Positions 37,545 through 46,846 are shown, numbered from the stretch's first letter. The stretch is DNA of 64,000 nucleotides from Flavobacteriaceae bacterium PS02293 (GCA_029960045.1 JASCOV010000002.1:186001-250000), one strand, 5' to 3'. The notes: a model not told the origin generated them from the sequence alone. Program-made: numbers and translations.

Positions 37545-37970
37545 ATGGGAATTAATTTTAAAGACATACATATTGGTTCGTTGATTCAGCAGAGTGTATT
37601 GGAAAATAATATAGAAACCTCTCGAATCTGTAATTTTTTGAAATGTTCAGAAAAGGATATTGTTGAGATGTACAATTCCAAAAGCCTAGATACAGAATTG
37701 CTCTTACGCTGGAGCAAGCTGACGGAATACGATTTTTTCAGGATTTATACCCAACATCTGATATTGTTTGCGCCGCCAGCTTCCTTAAAACAAGAGAAAA
37801 CTAGCAAGACTTCTTTGCCTCAGTTTCGTAAAAATATTTATACAAAAGAAGTTATTGATTTTATATTAGAGCAAATAAACAGCAATGAAAAAACAAAGTC
37901 ACAAGTCATAGAAGAATACAGAATACCAAAAACAACACTACACAAATGGATAGAAAAATACAAAGTTTAA
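37545..37970 (+). CDS. HTH protein, first of an overlapping pair
   Basis: A 141-residue protein. The N-terminal ~75 residues are helical (ICNFLKCSEKDIVEMYNSKSLDTELLLRWSKLTEYDFFRIY). The C-terminus carries a transposase/Hin-like helix-turn-helix (SQVIEEYRIPKTTLHKWIEKYKV). I remember this protein and the next as a recurrent pair in many copies per genome in Chryseobacterium, often labelled transposase, but no catalytic transposase domain is present. Role unknown; a regulator or recombination accessory are both possible. Confidence 0.75.
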   Translation: MGINFKDIHIGSLIQQSVLENNIETSRICNFLKCSEKDIVEMYNSKSLDTELLLRWSKLTEYDFFRIYTQHLILFAPPASLKQEKTSKTSLPQFRKNIYTKEVIDFILEQINSNEKTKSQVIEEYRIPKTTLHKWIEKYKV

Positions 37971-38278
37971 GACCGGACTACATAAGGATTTACACAGATA
38001 TTATCAATAAAAAAAATCCGGATAAAAAAGAAGAATGTGAAAATTTGCTTAAAAAAGAAGAGTTATCTGTTTTGGATATATTAGAACTTAATAGAAGAAT
38101 CTTTGGAAATGCAGATAAAGAAATTGAGACTGTAAATCAGAAATTCCGTTCCTATCAAGAATCTGATATTTTACAAATCTTAGATTATCAGAGAAAAAAT
38201 AATTTGAATAACATTCAGCTTGCTAATCATTTCAAAACAAGTAGAAACACGATTTCAAAATGGAAAAAGATAATGTGA
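37946..38278 (+). CDS. HTH protein, second of an overlapping pair
   Basis: A 110-residue protein whose ATG lies 25 bp inside the preceding gene in another frame, so translation is probably coupled. The N-terminal part (PDYIRIYTDIINKKNPDKKEE) is followed by LELNRRIFGN and a C-terminal HTH (LNNIQLANHFKTSRNTISKWKKIM). It pairs with the preceding HTH protein; both have a DNA-binding C-terminus that ends the protein. No DDE catalytic domain is present, so it is not an autonomous transposase. Confidence 0.75.
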   Translation: MDRKIQSLRPDYIRIYTDIINKKNPDKKEECENLLKKEELSVLDILELNRRIFGNADKEIETVNQKFRSYQESDILQILDYQRKNNLNNIQLANHFKTSRNTISKWKKIM

Positions 38279-38456
38279 TTTTGTTTATTTTCAAAATAAA
38301 ATAGGGAGACCAACAATGCGTCCCCCTACTTACTTCTTAAAAAACTATATATAACAGTGAATGGTATTTTTAAGTAACAATTATTCTGCCAAAGATAGAT
38401 TTCTGAAGATGATATAGTATATTGTTATTTTTGAAGCGTAATCTATGGAGTTGTAA

Positions 38457-38525
38457 TATCTTTGTAGTTCAAGAGTGATAACAATCGCTATCAACCGCTT
38501 CTTTTCCGGAGAGCGGTTTTTTATT
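38457..38525 (+). ncRNA. Possible short RNA: promoter-like box followed closely by a terminator
   Basis: TATCTTTG (38457-38464, a TAnnTTTG -7 box) has TTG at 38431-38433 with a slightly long 23-bp spacer. About 50 nt later, AACCGCT (38493-38499) and AGCGGTT (38512-38518) form a terminator with a T run. No ORF fits between. It could instead be only the late terminator of the HTH pair. The rest of the spacer 38279-38597 shows one GC-rich hairpin near 38303-38328. Confidence 0.4.
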
Positions 38526-38597
38526 TGGGCTTATAAACAAAAAGATCAGAACAAAATAGTTTGCTCTGATCTTAAATTTAGTTTTTGAAATTGATAA

Positions 38598-38915
38598 TTA
38601 ATCCTTAAGAATTGCTTGTTTTGAAGATTCCGCATTAGCTGCACTAGGCAAATCTTTCAAACTGGTCGAAGGTTTTGTGATTACAGTTTTCTGATTGGGA
38701 ACTACTTTTTGTTGGGTCAGACCTTGCTCTGATAATAGCTGTGCCGTTTTTGCTACAACCTTTTTGCTATCCTGTTTTTGAATCATTTTCGTTTCTAATG
38801 CTTTTACATCTCTGATAGCTTTGATGTCGTCTTGTTTTTCGACCGTTTTATTTTCTTGTGCGTGTAAAGAAATAGTACCTGCAAGAAGAAATGTGGTAAT
38901 ATATAATGTTTTCAT
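38598..38915 (-). CDS. Small exported Lys/Gln-rich protein of unknown function
   Basis: A 105-residue protein with signal peptide MKTLYITTFLLAGTISLHAQ. The mature part is a highly charged helical stretch (IKAIRDVKALETKMIQKQDSKKV) then Ser/Thr/Pro-rich. No domain is recognised. It is the third gene of a minus-strand operon (12 bp after the repeat protein), so it is probably an accessory factor of the secreted proteins encoded upstream. Confidence 0.7.
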   Translation of the reverse strand: MKTLYITTFLLAGTISLHAQENKTVEKQDDIKAIRDVKALETKMIQKQDSKKVVAKTAQLLSEQGLTQQKVVPNQKTVITKPSTSLKDLPSAANAESSKQAILKD

Positions 38916-38927
38916 TTTAGTTGATTT

Positions 38928-41030
38928 TTATTTGATACTTACTAATACTTTTATTTTTCCGATGCTGTTTTGATTGTAATCCTGCAAAGCTTTGCCAAGA
39001 ACTTGACCTATCTGTACTTTTTTAGAATCCGCTTTCATTGCAACGCCGGAGATGGAAGATGTTACAAGAAGATCTCCCCGTTTGATGTTGCCGCCTTCCA
39101 GACAAACTTTGGTGGGAATTACCCCAATTACTCCCATTGGTACTTTGCCAACTAAATCAGAATCAATGTTTTCTTCGGTTAAAAGAACACCTGGTTTTGT
39201 AGCATAAACTCCAGCTACAAGTGTAGAGTAAGGTTTTGAAGATTTTTCGATCGTTCTGTCTGTATCTGTCGAGATAACCAAGATATCGCCAGGTTCATAA
39301 TCTGCTGTATTACCTTCTACATCAAAAGCTTCTGCTAGGTCGGCACCGCTATTTTGAGTTCCTCCGTTGAAAAATCCTTTTCCTGTTTGATCAATTCTTG
39401 CTACATTGGCTCCGTTTTTCAGGAATACGGCAAGGTTTGCAGTACTATTGGATGCTACCTCAAAGACATTTGTTGTATTACTGGAATTTGTATTCTCAAA
39501 TCTAGCGGCTTTTCCAGTTCCACCACTTATTCCAGATTGTCCTAATACACCGATTCCGGAACTTGTATTGAATCCTCTTACACCATAACCGGCCCCATCA
39601 GCCCTTCCTACAATCGCACCTACACCAGAAGCTCCACTGGAAAATCCAACTATAGCCTCACCTGTACTATTTCTTCCAATTACACCAGCTGCAGAAATGC
39701 TGGATGTGATGCCTTCCACACCAGTTCCGCCTACTGAATTGGATAATATACCATTGCTGACACCTGCATTTAGAATGTTTATGCCTTTGGCCCCACTTCC
39801 TGCATTTGTTAAGGATATATTAATACCATTTCCGATACCGTTGTTAGCTATTTCTACTGTATTGCTGTTGTTTGCAGAGTTTGTGTTTTCAAAACGGCCG
39901 GCTATACCAGTTCCGCCACTTATTCCGGCTTGTCCTAATACACCGACTCCGGAACTTGTATTAAATCCTCTTACACCATAACCAGCACCATCTGCTCTTC
40001 CCACAACTGCGCCTACACCAGATGCTCCACTGGAAAATCCAACGATAGCTTCTCCAGTATTATTTCGACCTATTACACCAGCGGAAGAGATACTTCCGGT
40101 AATCCCTTCAATCCCTGTACCACTAGCTGAATTAGAATAAACACCGTGATTAGTCCCCGATACACTCACATTGATACCTTTTCCACTACCTAATGTGGAA
40201 ACTTCTAATGCATTGTTGTTATTAGCATTATTAGTTATAGAAATATTTGCAGCAATACCATTTGTACTCGTTGCATTAAGCCCGGTTCCTGTATTACTAT
40301 TTGCAAAAACACCTGTTCCTGAACCAGAAGCATTTCCATAAACACCTAGACCACTTGGTGTTACGCCATAAACACCCCAGCCAGAGCCGGCTTGCGATCC
40401 CCAAACTCCAATTCCTAAACCACCAGTTCCGTTATTCATACCGCGGACAGCAGAAGAAAAACCTCCGGGCGCAGTATTTGTAACTGTTCCTCTTACGGCA
40501 GCAATGCTTGAAGATGTTGAATTGCTAACACCATCGATAGATGTTCCATCACCGTCATTTGTTAAAGAAAAAAGATTAGCAGCATTGTTAGTTGTTGCAG
40601 TATAAGGTAGAGCTAAACTTCCTCCGCCACCGGAACTTTTTGCAAACAGAGCATAGGGAACGCTAAGTAACTGGCTTGTACCTGTGATTGTGTAATTTGT
40701 TCCGCCAGCCGGATCTGTTTCTGTTTTCAAATAATAGCTATTCGTTCCCCAATTGATTGTGTTGAAAGTTCCGCTAAGTACGGTTCCCGATCCAATTGCC
40801 AGACTTACCAACCCATTAGCATTGGTAGTTCCTGTAACTCTTTCCGAATAAACAGTTGTTCCTGCAGCTGAGCCTTGGAGTACACTTACTCTTACAGCAA
40901 CATTCTGATTGGGCAATAATTGTCCTGATGCATTTCTTACAATAGCTTGGTAGCTCATTCTTTCGGGAGCTTGTGCCGAAACCATATAGGTTCCAAATGT
41001 CAGCGCCGCAATTAATACAATTTTTTTCAT
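38928..41030 (-). CDS. Large exported Gly/Asn/Ser-rich repeat protein (tail-fibre-like)
   Basis: A 700-residue protein with signal peptide MKKIVLIAALTFGTYMVSAQ. An N-terminal ~130-residue domain (MSYQAIVRNASGQLLPNQNV .. LLSVPYALFAKSS) is followed by ~400 residues of Gly-rich repeats. Two ~80-residue blocks are near-identical (AAGVIGRNSTGEAIVGFSSG and SAGVIGRNNTGEAIVGFSSG; then GYGVRGFNTSSG), like phage tail-fibre stalks. The C-terminal ~140 residues (GADLAEAFDVEG .. KVPMGVIGVIPTKVC) form a conserved cap domain. It is likely a surface-exposed fibre. It follows the T9SS protein by 6 bp in the same operon. Confidence 0.85.
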   Translation of the reverse strand: MKKIVLIAALTFGTYMVSAQAPERMSYQAIVRNASGQLLPNQNVAVRVSVLQGSAAGTTVYSERVTGTTNANGLVSLAIGSGTVLSGTFNTINWGTNSYYLKTETDPAGGTNYTITGTSQLLSVPYALFAKSSGGGGSLALPYTATTNNAANLFSLTNDGDGTSIDGVSNSTSSSIAAVRGTVTNTAPGGFSSAVRGMNNGTGGLGIGVWGSQAGSGWGVYGVTPSGLGVYGNASGSGTGVFANSNTGTGLNATSTNGIAANISITNNANNNNALEVSTLGSGKGINVSVSGTNHGVYSNSASGTGIEGITGSISSAGVIGRNNTGEAIVGFSSGASGVGAVVGRADGAGYGVRGFNTSSGVGVLGQAGISGGTGIAGRFENTNSANNSNTVEIANNGIGNGINISLTNAGSGAKGINILNAGVSNGILSNSVGGTGVEGITSSISAAGVIGRNSTGEAIVGFSSGASGVGAIVGRADGAGYGVRGFNTSSGIGVLGQSGISGGTGKAARFENTNSSNTTNVFEVASNSTANLAVFLKNGANVARIDQTGKGFFNGGTQNSGADLAEAFDVEGNTADYEPGDILVISTDTDRTIEKSSKPYSTLVAGVYATKPGVLLTEENIDSDLVGKVPMGVIGVIPTKVCLEGGNIKRGDLLVTSSISGVAMKADSKKVQIGQVLGKALQDYNQNSIGKIKVLVSIK

Positions 41031-41036
41031 GAGATT

Positions 41037-41516
41037 TTATTTTTTAATGATTTTGAAAGCTTTGATGTTTTTGTTGTCTTGGAATATCTGGATGAGATAA
41101 ACCGATGCTGGCAATGTTGCCATATTCAATTCAGTTTTTTGCTGGGTGAGATTTCCTGTTTTGATCATTTTTCCTTGAGAATCAAATAGTGCATATTTGG
41201 AATTCTGGAAATTTTCTTTTCCGAAATCTATATTCACATAATCGCGAACTGGATTTGGATAGAGAAGGATGTTTTTCTCACTTACAGATGTATCATCTAC
41301 TGCAAGCGTAATGATTTCGTAAGGCTGTTGAACACCTTCCATGATTTGCAGATTGGTACCTTTCTGTGAGTAAGCAATTTGCCCAACGCTGTAAGACACA
41401 CTTCCGGAAGCTCCAGAAGCTGTAGTTCCTGTCGTAAGAATTGCCGTCTGAGCCTTCATCAGACCAAGAGGGGCGACCATTATCGTCAGGAATTTCATTA
41501 ATAGTATTTTGTTCAT
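41037..41516 (-). CDS. Secreted protein with T9SS sorting domain, short
   Basis: A 159-residue protein; the ATG at 41516 is chosen because it opens into the signal peptide, while the frame upstream is noise. A short SGSVSYSVGQIAYSQKGTNLQIMEGVQQPYEI segment is the typical N-terminal partner of such proteins. It ends in a type A T9SS domain (ILLYPNPVRDYVNIDF .. IKAFKIIKK). It heads a three-gene minus operon, divergent from a LytTR response regulator. Confidence 0.85.
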   Translation of the reverse strand: MNKILLMKFLTIMVAPLGLMKAQTAILTTGTTASGASGSVSYSVGQIAYSQKGTNLQIMEGVQQPYEIITLAVDDTSVSEKNILLYPNPVRDYVNIDFGKENFQNSKYALFDSQGKMIKTGNLTQQKTELNMATLPASVYLIQIFQDNKNIKAFKIIKK

Positions 41517-41645
41517 TGTAATAAGTTTTAAAATTTTTCTCGAAATTATAGAGAATAGTATTCTATTAAAAGTTATAATAGACGAACAACATTTTAAATA
41601 GACCAATGGCTTTTTTGCTTAAATTTGAGAAAACAATACACCAAA

Positions 41646-42350
41646 ATGATGACCTTGAATTGTATAATTGCAGATGATAACGAGATCGATAGATTGACCG
41701 TTTTATCCTTTGCGAAGAAGTTTCCAAACCTTAATATTCTTGGTGCTTTCGCTGATTCAAATGAAGCTTTGGTAGCAATTGAAAACAGTACTATAGATAT
41801 TATTTTTCTGGATATTGATATGCCAGAACTATCAGGTGTAGAGCTTCGTAAAAAAGTAAATGAAGTTCCAGCTTGTATTTTTATCACATCTCATCCGGAA
41901 TATGCAGTTGAAAGTTTTGAGTTGGAAACATTAGATTTTATTGTAAAACCTTTGAAGTTCGATAGGTTTGAACAAACTATGAGAAGAATTACAGATTTCT
42001 TCGAGATGAAGAATAAAGCCAGCCTTTTCGAATCCAGTATTGGTGGCGACGTCATTTATATTAAAGAAGGTCACGAGCAGATCAAAGTAAAACTTCACGA
42101 AATCCTTTATCTCGAAGCTTTGAAAGATTATACATTGGTTGTTACGGCTCAAAAAAGATATTGCGTGCTTTCCAGCATTGGGCTTCTTCTGAAGGAAATC
42201 AGTTTTCAGTCATTTATCCGTATCCACAGGAGTTTTGCGGTACAGAAACAGTTTATTAATAAAATAAATACGCACGAGATTATTTTGAATAATGATCTCG
42301 CTATCCCGATTGGAAGAAGCTTTAAAGATAATTTAAAATTTCTGTTATGA
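41646..42350 (+). CDS. LytTR family response regulator
   Basis: A 234-residue protein started at the ATG at 41646. The receiver domain has the acidic pair D10/D11, phospho-acceptor D56 in IIFLDIDMPE and Lys in IVKPLKF. The C-terminal LytTR DNA-binding domain covers VIYIKEGHEQIKV .. EILYLEALKDYTLVV .. FIRIHRSFAVQK. It overlaps the histidine kinase gene by 4 bp. It is divergent from the exported-protein operon at 41.5 kb, which it probably regulates. A TAAATTTG (41620-41627) may be its -7 box. Confidence 0.92.
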   Translation: MMTLNCIIADDNEIDRLTVLSFAKKFPNLNILGAFADSNEALVAIENSTIDIIFLDIDMPELSGVELRKKVNEVPACIFITSHPEYAVESFELETLDFIVKPLKFDRFEQTMRRITDFFEMKNKASLFESSIGGDVIYIKEGHEQIKVKLHEILYLEALKDYTLVVTAQKRYCVLSSIGLLLKEISFQSFIRIHRSFAVQKQFINKINTHEIILNNDLAIPIGRSFKDNLKFLL

Positions 42351-44434
42351 AAAGGCTGCTGTTTTTTTTGGTTATTCAACTATTTGCTTTTTCATTTTCT
42401 CAGAAGCAACCGAATCTTGATCAGTTTAAAAATATCAATGATAAATTAAAAGCTTGGGACGAATACTGTCAAAGTTTAGGCGAAAATGAGAAATACACAT
42501 TACTAATTGACAAAGCAGAATTTGGAATTCAATTAGCTAAAAGTAACCCTAAATATTTAGCCAAATTCTATTTCTTTAAAGGTTATGCTTATGAATATAC
42601 AGATAATCAATACGAAAAAGCAACAGTTTATTTTGAAAAATCTTTGAAACTGAGTCGGCAGGCGAAGAATCTAAAACAAGAAACTTTGGCGTTGATGAGG
42701 TTGAATTATATGTATTATTCCATCAAAGAGCATCAGAAAGCTAAAAATTTAATTCAATACATCAGAAAAATTGTTGATACTGTACGAGATAATGATACAA
42801 AAGCTACATTATTAGGTAGTTTAGGAGAATACTATCTTGATAGATCTGAGTTTGAAAACTTCATCAAGTATAAATTAAAAGCGATAGATTATCTCAAACT
42901 TGACAAAAAAGCAGATTCTTTAAAAGTAAATAATATTGGCGTAAGTTATCTACAGATTGCGGATGCATACAATGATATGAAACAATACGAAAAGACTATT
43001 GAATATTGCAATTACGCAGTTCCTTACCTTAATAAATCTGATGGAATTGCTTTTTTATATAATTCATATATAGAAGCTTACGTTCATTTGGGGAATATAG
43101 ATTTGGCGAAGAAATATTATTTGAAATTGTATGAAATGGCAATTAATAATCCAATTCTCTTTCTGAATATAAGTTACGGAAACCGAAATATGGCAGAATT
43201 CTATCTGGAAAAAAACAGATTGGAACTGGCTGATGATTATGCTGACAAAGCCTTGCATTTTGCTATAAAATCAAACGATGAAGAAATCGAGATGGAAGCC
43301 AATGTCATCAAAGGAAAAGTCTTGCTGGAACAAAAAAAATACAAGCCAGCCATAGAAAAACTAAATCAAGCTTTGAAGTTTGCCTATGTTTATGACAAGC
43401 GTTCTTTTGCTGAAGTCAATAAAAAATTATCGGAAGCTTACGCTGCACAAAACGATTGGAAAAAAGCCTACGATTATCATAAAATTTACAATATAACAAA
43501 CGATTCTCTTTTTATAGAATCAGGAAAACAAACCCTTGCAAATACAGAAGCAAAGTATCAGAATAAAAACAAACAGCAAGAAATCAAAGCGCTTTCAGCA
43601 GAAAACACAATCCACGAATTAAATATCAAAAATGCCAAGAAGCAAAGGATTTATCTAATTTCTGGCTTGATCTCGATTGCTATTATCGGAGGTTTACTTT
43701 ATAATCAAAGTCGCAATAGAAAAAGAATTAATCAAAAATTATCATTTCTGAATTCCGAATTAGAAAAAGCAAATAAAATCAAAATGAGATTTTTCGGAAT
43801 TCTGAATCACGATCTTAGAAGTCCGGTTGTATCATTAATTCACTTTCTTGATCTTCAAAAAAATTCACCGGAATTAATTGACAATGAAACCAAAATTCGC
43901 TTGGAAAAGCAAACTTCTGATTCTGCCGAGCAACTTCTAACTCAAATGGAAGACCTGCTTCTTTGGAGCAAAGGTCAAATGGAAAACTTTGAACCGCATA
44001 AACAGTTTTATAACATTAATGATATTTTTAATGAGCTTGAGAAAGAATTCGTTTGGGCTTCCAATGTGAGAATAGAATTTGAAATTCCATCAAACCTTAA
44101 ATTATTTACAGATAAAGAATATCTCAAAACGATTATTAGAAATCTAATAAGCAACGCTGTGAAGGTTTTACAAAATGTTCCCGATCCGAAGATTTTATGT
44201 AAAGTTTGGGATCAGAATGATTTTACTCAAATTCTTATAAAAGATAACGGTGGCGGAACTGATATAGAAAAATTTCGGGCTTTGTATGACGATAATTTTA
44301 GTATTGGTACAACGAAAGGTCTGGGAATGCATGTGATCCGTGATCTTTGTAAAGCAATTGATTGTAAAATCGAAGTAAATTCTGATATAGAAGTAGGAGA
44401 AACCAAAATTATGCTCTACATAAAAAAAACATAA
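42347..44434 (+). CDS. TPR-containing sensor histidine kinase
   Basis: A 695-residue kinase. A signal peptide leads a periplasmic region with about eight TPR-like helical repeats (residues ~25-410; for example YEKATVYFEKSLKLSRQAKN). A short coiled coil follows, then a membrane helix (IYLISGLISIAIIGGLLYN), a HisKA dimerisation helix with FGILNHDLRSPVVSL and an HATPase domain (N box IIRNLISNAVKVL, KDNGGGTD, TTKGLGMHV). Its 4-bp overlap with the LytTR regulator makes them a coupled pair. A HisKA-type kinase with a LytTR regulator is a Bacteroidota habit. The signal is unknown. Confidence 0.92.
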   Translation: MKRLLFFLVIQLFAFSFSQKQPNLDQFKNINDKLKAWDEYCQSLGENEKYTLLIDKAEFGIQLAKSNPKYLAKFYFFKGYAYEYTDNQYEKATVYFEKSLKLSRQAKNLKQETLALMRLNYMYYSIKEHQKAKNLIQYIRKIVDTVRDNDTKATLLGSLGEYYLDRSEFENFIKYKLKAIDYLKLDKKADSLKVNNIGVSYLQIADAYNDMKQYEKTIEYCNYAVPYLNKSDGIAFLYNSYIEAYVHLGNIDLAKKYYLKLYEMAINNPILFLNISYGNRNMAEFYLEKNRLELADDYADKALHFAIKSNDEEIEMEANVIKGKVLLEQKKYKPAIEKLNQALKFAYVYDKRSFAEVNKKLSEAYAAQNDWKKAYDYHKIYNITNDSLFIESGKQTLANTEAKYQNKNKQQEIKALSAENTIHELNIKNAKKQRIYLISGLISIAIIGGLLYNQSRNRKRINQKLSFLNSELEKANKIKMRFFGILNHDLRSPVVSLIHFLDLQKNSPELIDNETKIRLEKQTSDSAEQLLTQMEDLLLWSKGQMENFEPHKQFYNINDIFNELEKEFVWASNVRIEFEIPSNLKLFTDKEYLKTIIRNLISNAVKVLQNVPDPKILCKVWDQNDFTQILIKDNGGGTDIEKFRALYDDNFSIGTTKGLGMHVIRDLCKAIDCKIEVNSDIEVGETKIMLYIKKT

Positions 44435-44580
44435 TTAATTTACATTTTTAATAATTTTGAAATATTGCGTTCAATTGTTAAAGTTTGCTTTTTTGGTAGC
44501 AAAGGAGAATTGTTTAGCTTTTTTGGCAATGATTTTGTTTAGTAAAAATTACCTATTTATAATCACAAACATTTTCGCAT

Positions 44581-44985
44581 ATGGAAGCCACAGAACTTAG
44601 ACTCAACAATTTGGTCATCTATGAAGATGAGATCGTACCAGTTATCGGGATGGAAAACAAAAACAATGGACTTTTTGTAAAAATCGATTCCTTTACCGCT
44701 GTCGATCAAAGAAAGTTAAAACCAATTGCACTGACAGCAGAATGGTTTTCAAGATTGGGATTCAAGGAAGTTTATCGTTCTTCAACAAGAGTGAGATTCG
44801 ATCTTCCGAATTTTTGCAGATATGATTTTGACCTTAGTACAAACAAAATTCTTGAAGGTTTTTTGTTCTTTGGAAATTATATCAAATGCACCCATCTCCA
44901 TCAGTTACAGAATATCTATTTCACGCTCACGGGTGAGGAATTGAAAATCGAGCACAATCTTAGACAAAAAGAGATTGTTGCTTAA
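44581..44985 (+). CDS. Conserved small protein of unknown function (phage/plasmid-type in Bacteroidota)
   Basis: A 134-residue soluble protein. The end, HLHQLQNIYFTLTGEELKI, and KLKPIALTAEWFSRLGFKEV belong to a small uncharacterised family I remember from Bacteroidota genomes and phages. No signal peptide, no catalytic motif. It has its own terminator. Confidence 0.7.
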   Translation: MEATELRLNNLVIYEDEIVPVIGMENKNNGLFVKIDSFTAVDQRKLKPIALTAEWFSRLGFKEVYRSSTRVRFDLPNFCRYDFDLSTNKILEGFLFFGNYIKCTHLHQLQNIYFTLTGEELKIEHNLRQKEIVA

Positions 44986-44990
44986 AGACA

Positions 44991-45022
44991 AAAACCTGAT
45001 TGTTTTAAAATCAGGTTTTTTT
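44991..45022 (+). terminator. Rho-independent terminator
   Basis: AAAACCTGATT (44991-45001) pairs with AATCAGGTTTT (45008-45018), followed by a run of T. It ends the small gene at 44.6 kb. Confidence 0.88.
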
Positions 45023-45110
45023 TATGTCTAAAATTAAAGAAATCAAAAATCTAAGTTCTGGTTTCTAACTTCTAACATCTTTCCTTACTTTTGTCTAAAA
45101 TTATTTAGAA

Positions 45111-46448
45111 TTGAAAACCCATTTCATCGCTATTGGCGGTTCGGCAATGCACAATCTTGCTATTGCACTTAAAGATAAAGGCTATCAAGTTACAGGATCG
45201 GATGATGCTATTTTCGAACCTTCAAAATCCCGATTGGAAAAAAAAGGAATTCTCCCCAAAGAATTGGGTTGGTTTCCGGAAAAACTAACGTCTGATATTG
45301 ATGCTGTAATCTTAGGAATGCATGCTCACGCCGATAATCCGGAACTTGCAAAAGCAAAAGAATTAGGTTTGAAAATCTATTCTTATCCGGAATTTCTTTA
45401 CGAACAATCCAAAGAAAAAACCAGAGTAGTGATTGGTGGTTCTCACGGGAAAACTACGATCACATCTATGATTCTTCACGTTCTGAATTTCCATCAAAAA
45501 GATATAGATTATATGGTCGGCGCACAACTGGAAGGCTTCGATTGTATGGTGAAAATTACGGATGATAATGATTTTATGATTCTCGAAGGCGACGAATATC
45601 TGTCTTCTCCGATTGATTTAAGGTCTAAATTTTTATTATATCAACCCAATATCGCTTTGGTTTCAGGAATTGCCTGGGACCACATCAATGTTTTCAAAAC
45701 CTTTGATGATTACATCGACCAATTCAGAAAATTTGTTGCGAGCATAACGCCCGGTGGTGTTTTGGTTTATAACGAAGAAGATGCAGAAGTGGTAAAAGTA
45801 GTTGAGGAAGCCGAAAATTACTTCCGAAAAATTCCTTACAAAACGCCAGCTTACAAAATAGAAAACGGCATCGTCAATCTGAAAACCGATATGGGCGATA
45901 TTCCATTGTCTGTTTTCGGAAAACACAATCTGCTTAATATGGAAGGCGCAAGATTCATCTGTTCACAATTGGGCATTATGGAAGAGGAATTTTACGAAGC
46001 GATTATGAGTTTCAAAGGCGCATCAAAACGTCTTGAAAAAGTTGAACGTGCGGATGGCGGTTTGCTATACAAAGATTTTGCGCACGCACCAAGCAAAGTG
46101 AAAGCCACAGTTGCAGCATTTGCAGAACAATTTGCAAAAACTGAAACATTCGGATTTTTAGAATTGCATACTTATTCAAGTCTTAATCCGGTTTTCCTTG
46201 AGCAATATGACCACGCAATGGACGGTTTGGACAACGCCGTAGTTTTCTATTCCGAAGACGCTTTAAAAATCAAAAGAATGGACCCGATTTCTCCATATTT
46301 AATTAAGGAAAAATTCAAAAATGAAAATCTGAAAGTCTTTACCAATGCAGAAGACCTTCACGCTTACTGGGAAACTCTGGACAAATCAAAAGGAGCTTTT
46401 GTGATGATGAGTTCCGGCAATTTTGGAGGTTTAGACTTGACGAAATAA
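45111..46448 (+). CDS. mpl: Mpl-type Mur ligase (UDP-N-acetylmuramate:peptide ligase)
   Basis: A 445-residue ATP-dependent ligase of murein recycling, which joins a peptide to UDP-MurNAc. The N-terminal Rossmann part starts THFIAIGGSAMHNLA, followed by the P-loop VIGGSHGKTT, ILEGDEYLSSPIDLR, GIAWDHINVF and the C-terminal domain. TTG at 45111 is used because the conserved N-terminus begins exactly there and no ATG is suitable. It overlaps the next start by one base. MurC proper is expected elsewhere. Confidence 0.88.
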   Translation: MKTHFIAIGGSAMHNLAIALKDKGYQVTGSDDAIFEPSKSRLEKKGILPKELGWFPEKLTSDIDAVILGMHAHADNPELAKAKELGLKIYSYPEFLYEQSKEKTRVVIGGSHGKTTITSMILHVLNFHQKDIDYMVGAQLEGFDCMVKITDDNDFMILEGDEYLSSPIDLRSKFLLYQPNIALVSGIAWDHINVFKTFDDYIDQFRKFVASITPGGVLVYNEEDAEVVKVVEEAENYFRKIPYKTPAYKIENGIVNLKTDMGDIPLSVFGKHNLLNMEGARFICSQLGIMEEEFYEAIMSFKGASKRLEKVERADGGLLYKDFAHAPSKVKATVAAFAEQFAKTETFGFLELHTYSSLNPVFLEQYDHAMDGLDNAVVFYSEDALKIKRMDPISPYLIKEKFKNENLKVFTNAEDLHAYWETLDKSKGAFVMMSSGNFGGLDLTK

Positions 46449-46846
46449 TGGAATCGATTCCTAAAAAAATATTAGCAAGACAAAAAGAAATCACCAACGA
46501 TTTTATGAAAATCGTTGACCAAAATCTTGTTGATGTTTTATCAGGAAAAGCGGAAGATATCTATGAAATCAGAACTGTTGCTGAATTGATGCATATCCAT
46601 CCGAAACATCTCAGCAACACCATAAAATTGGTTACGGGAAATTCGCCGTGTTCTTTTGTAGAGAATAAAATTCTTGATATCGTAAAACAACATCTGGAAG
46701 AAAATAAAATGAGCATCGGAGAAATTGCTAAAATGCTGACTTACGATCCTTCAAACTTTACCAAGTTTTTCAAAAAATACATAGGAATTACACCCAAGCA
46801 ATATCGGGAAAACTACTTCACAAAAACTGACCTGCTCACCATATAA
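46448..46846 (+). CDS. AraC-type DNA-binding protein without sensing domain
   Basis: A 132-residue protein consisting of an AraC-type DNA-binding domain with two HTH units: VAELMHIHPKHLSNTIKLVTG and IGEIAKMLTYDPSNFTKFFKKYIGITPKQYRE. No N-terminal ligand domain is present, so it is a single-domain regulator. The start is 1 bp inside the mpl stop. The SDR at 46.9 kb follows after 66 bp with a TACCTTTG box (46884-46891) in between, and may be its target. Confidence 0.88.
   Translation: MESIPKKILARQKEITNDFMKIVDQNLVDVLSGKAEDIYEIRTVAELMHIHPKHLSNTIKLVTGNSPCSFVENKILDIVKQHLEENKMSIGEIAKMLTYDPSNFTKFFKKYIGITPKQYRENYFTKTDLLTI

Noticed and set aside
39697..39981. Plus-strand ORFs rich in Pro/Val opposite the tail-fibre-like gene
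   Set aside because: They are shadows of the Gly-rich repeats on the minus strand.
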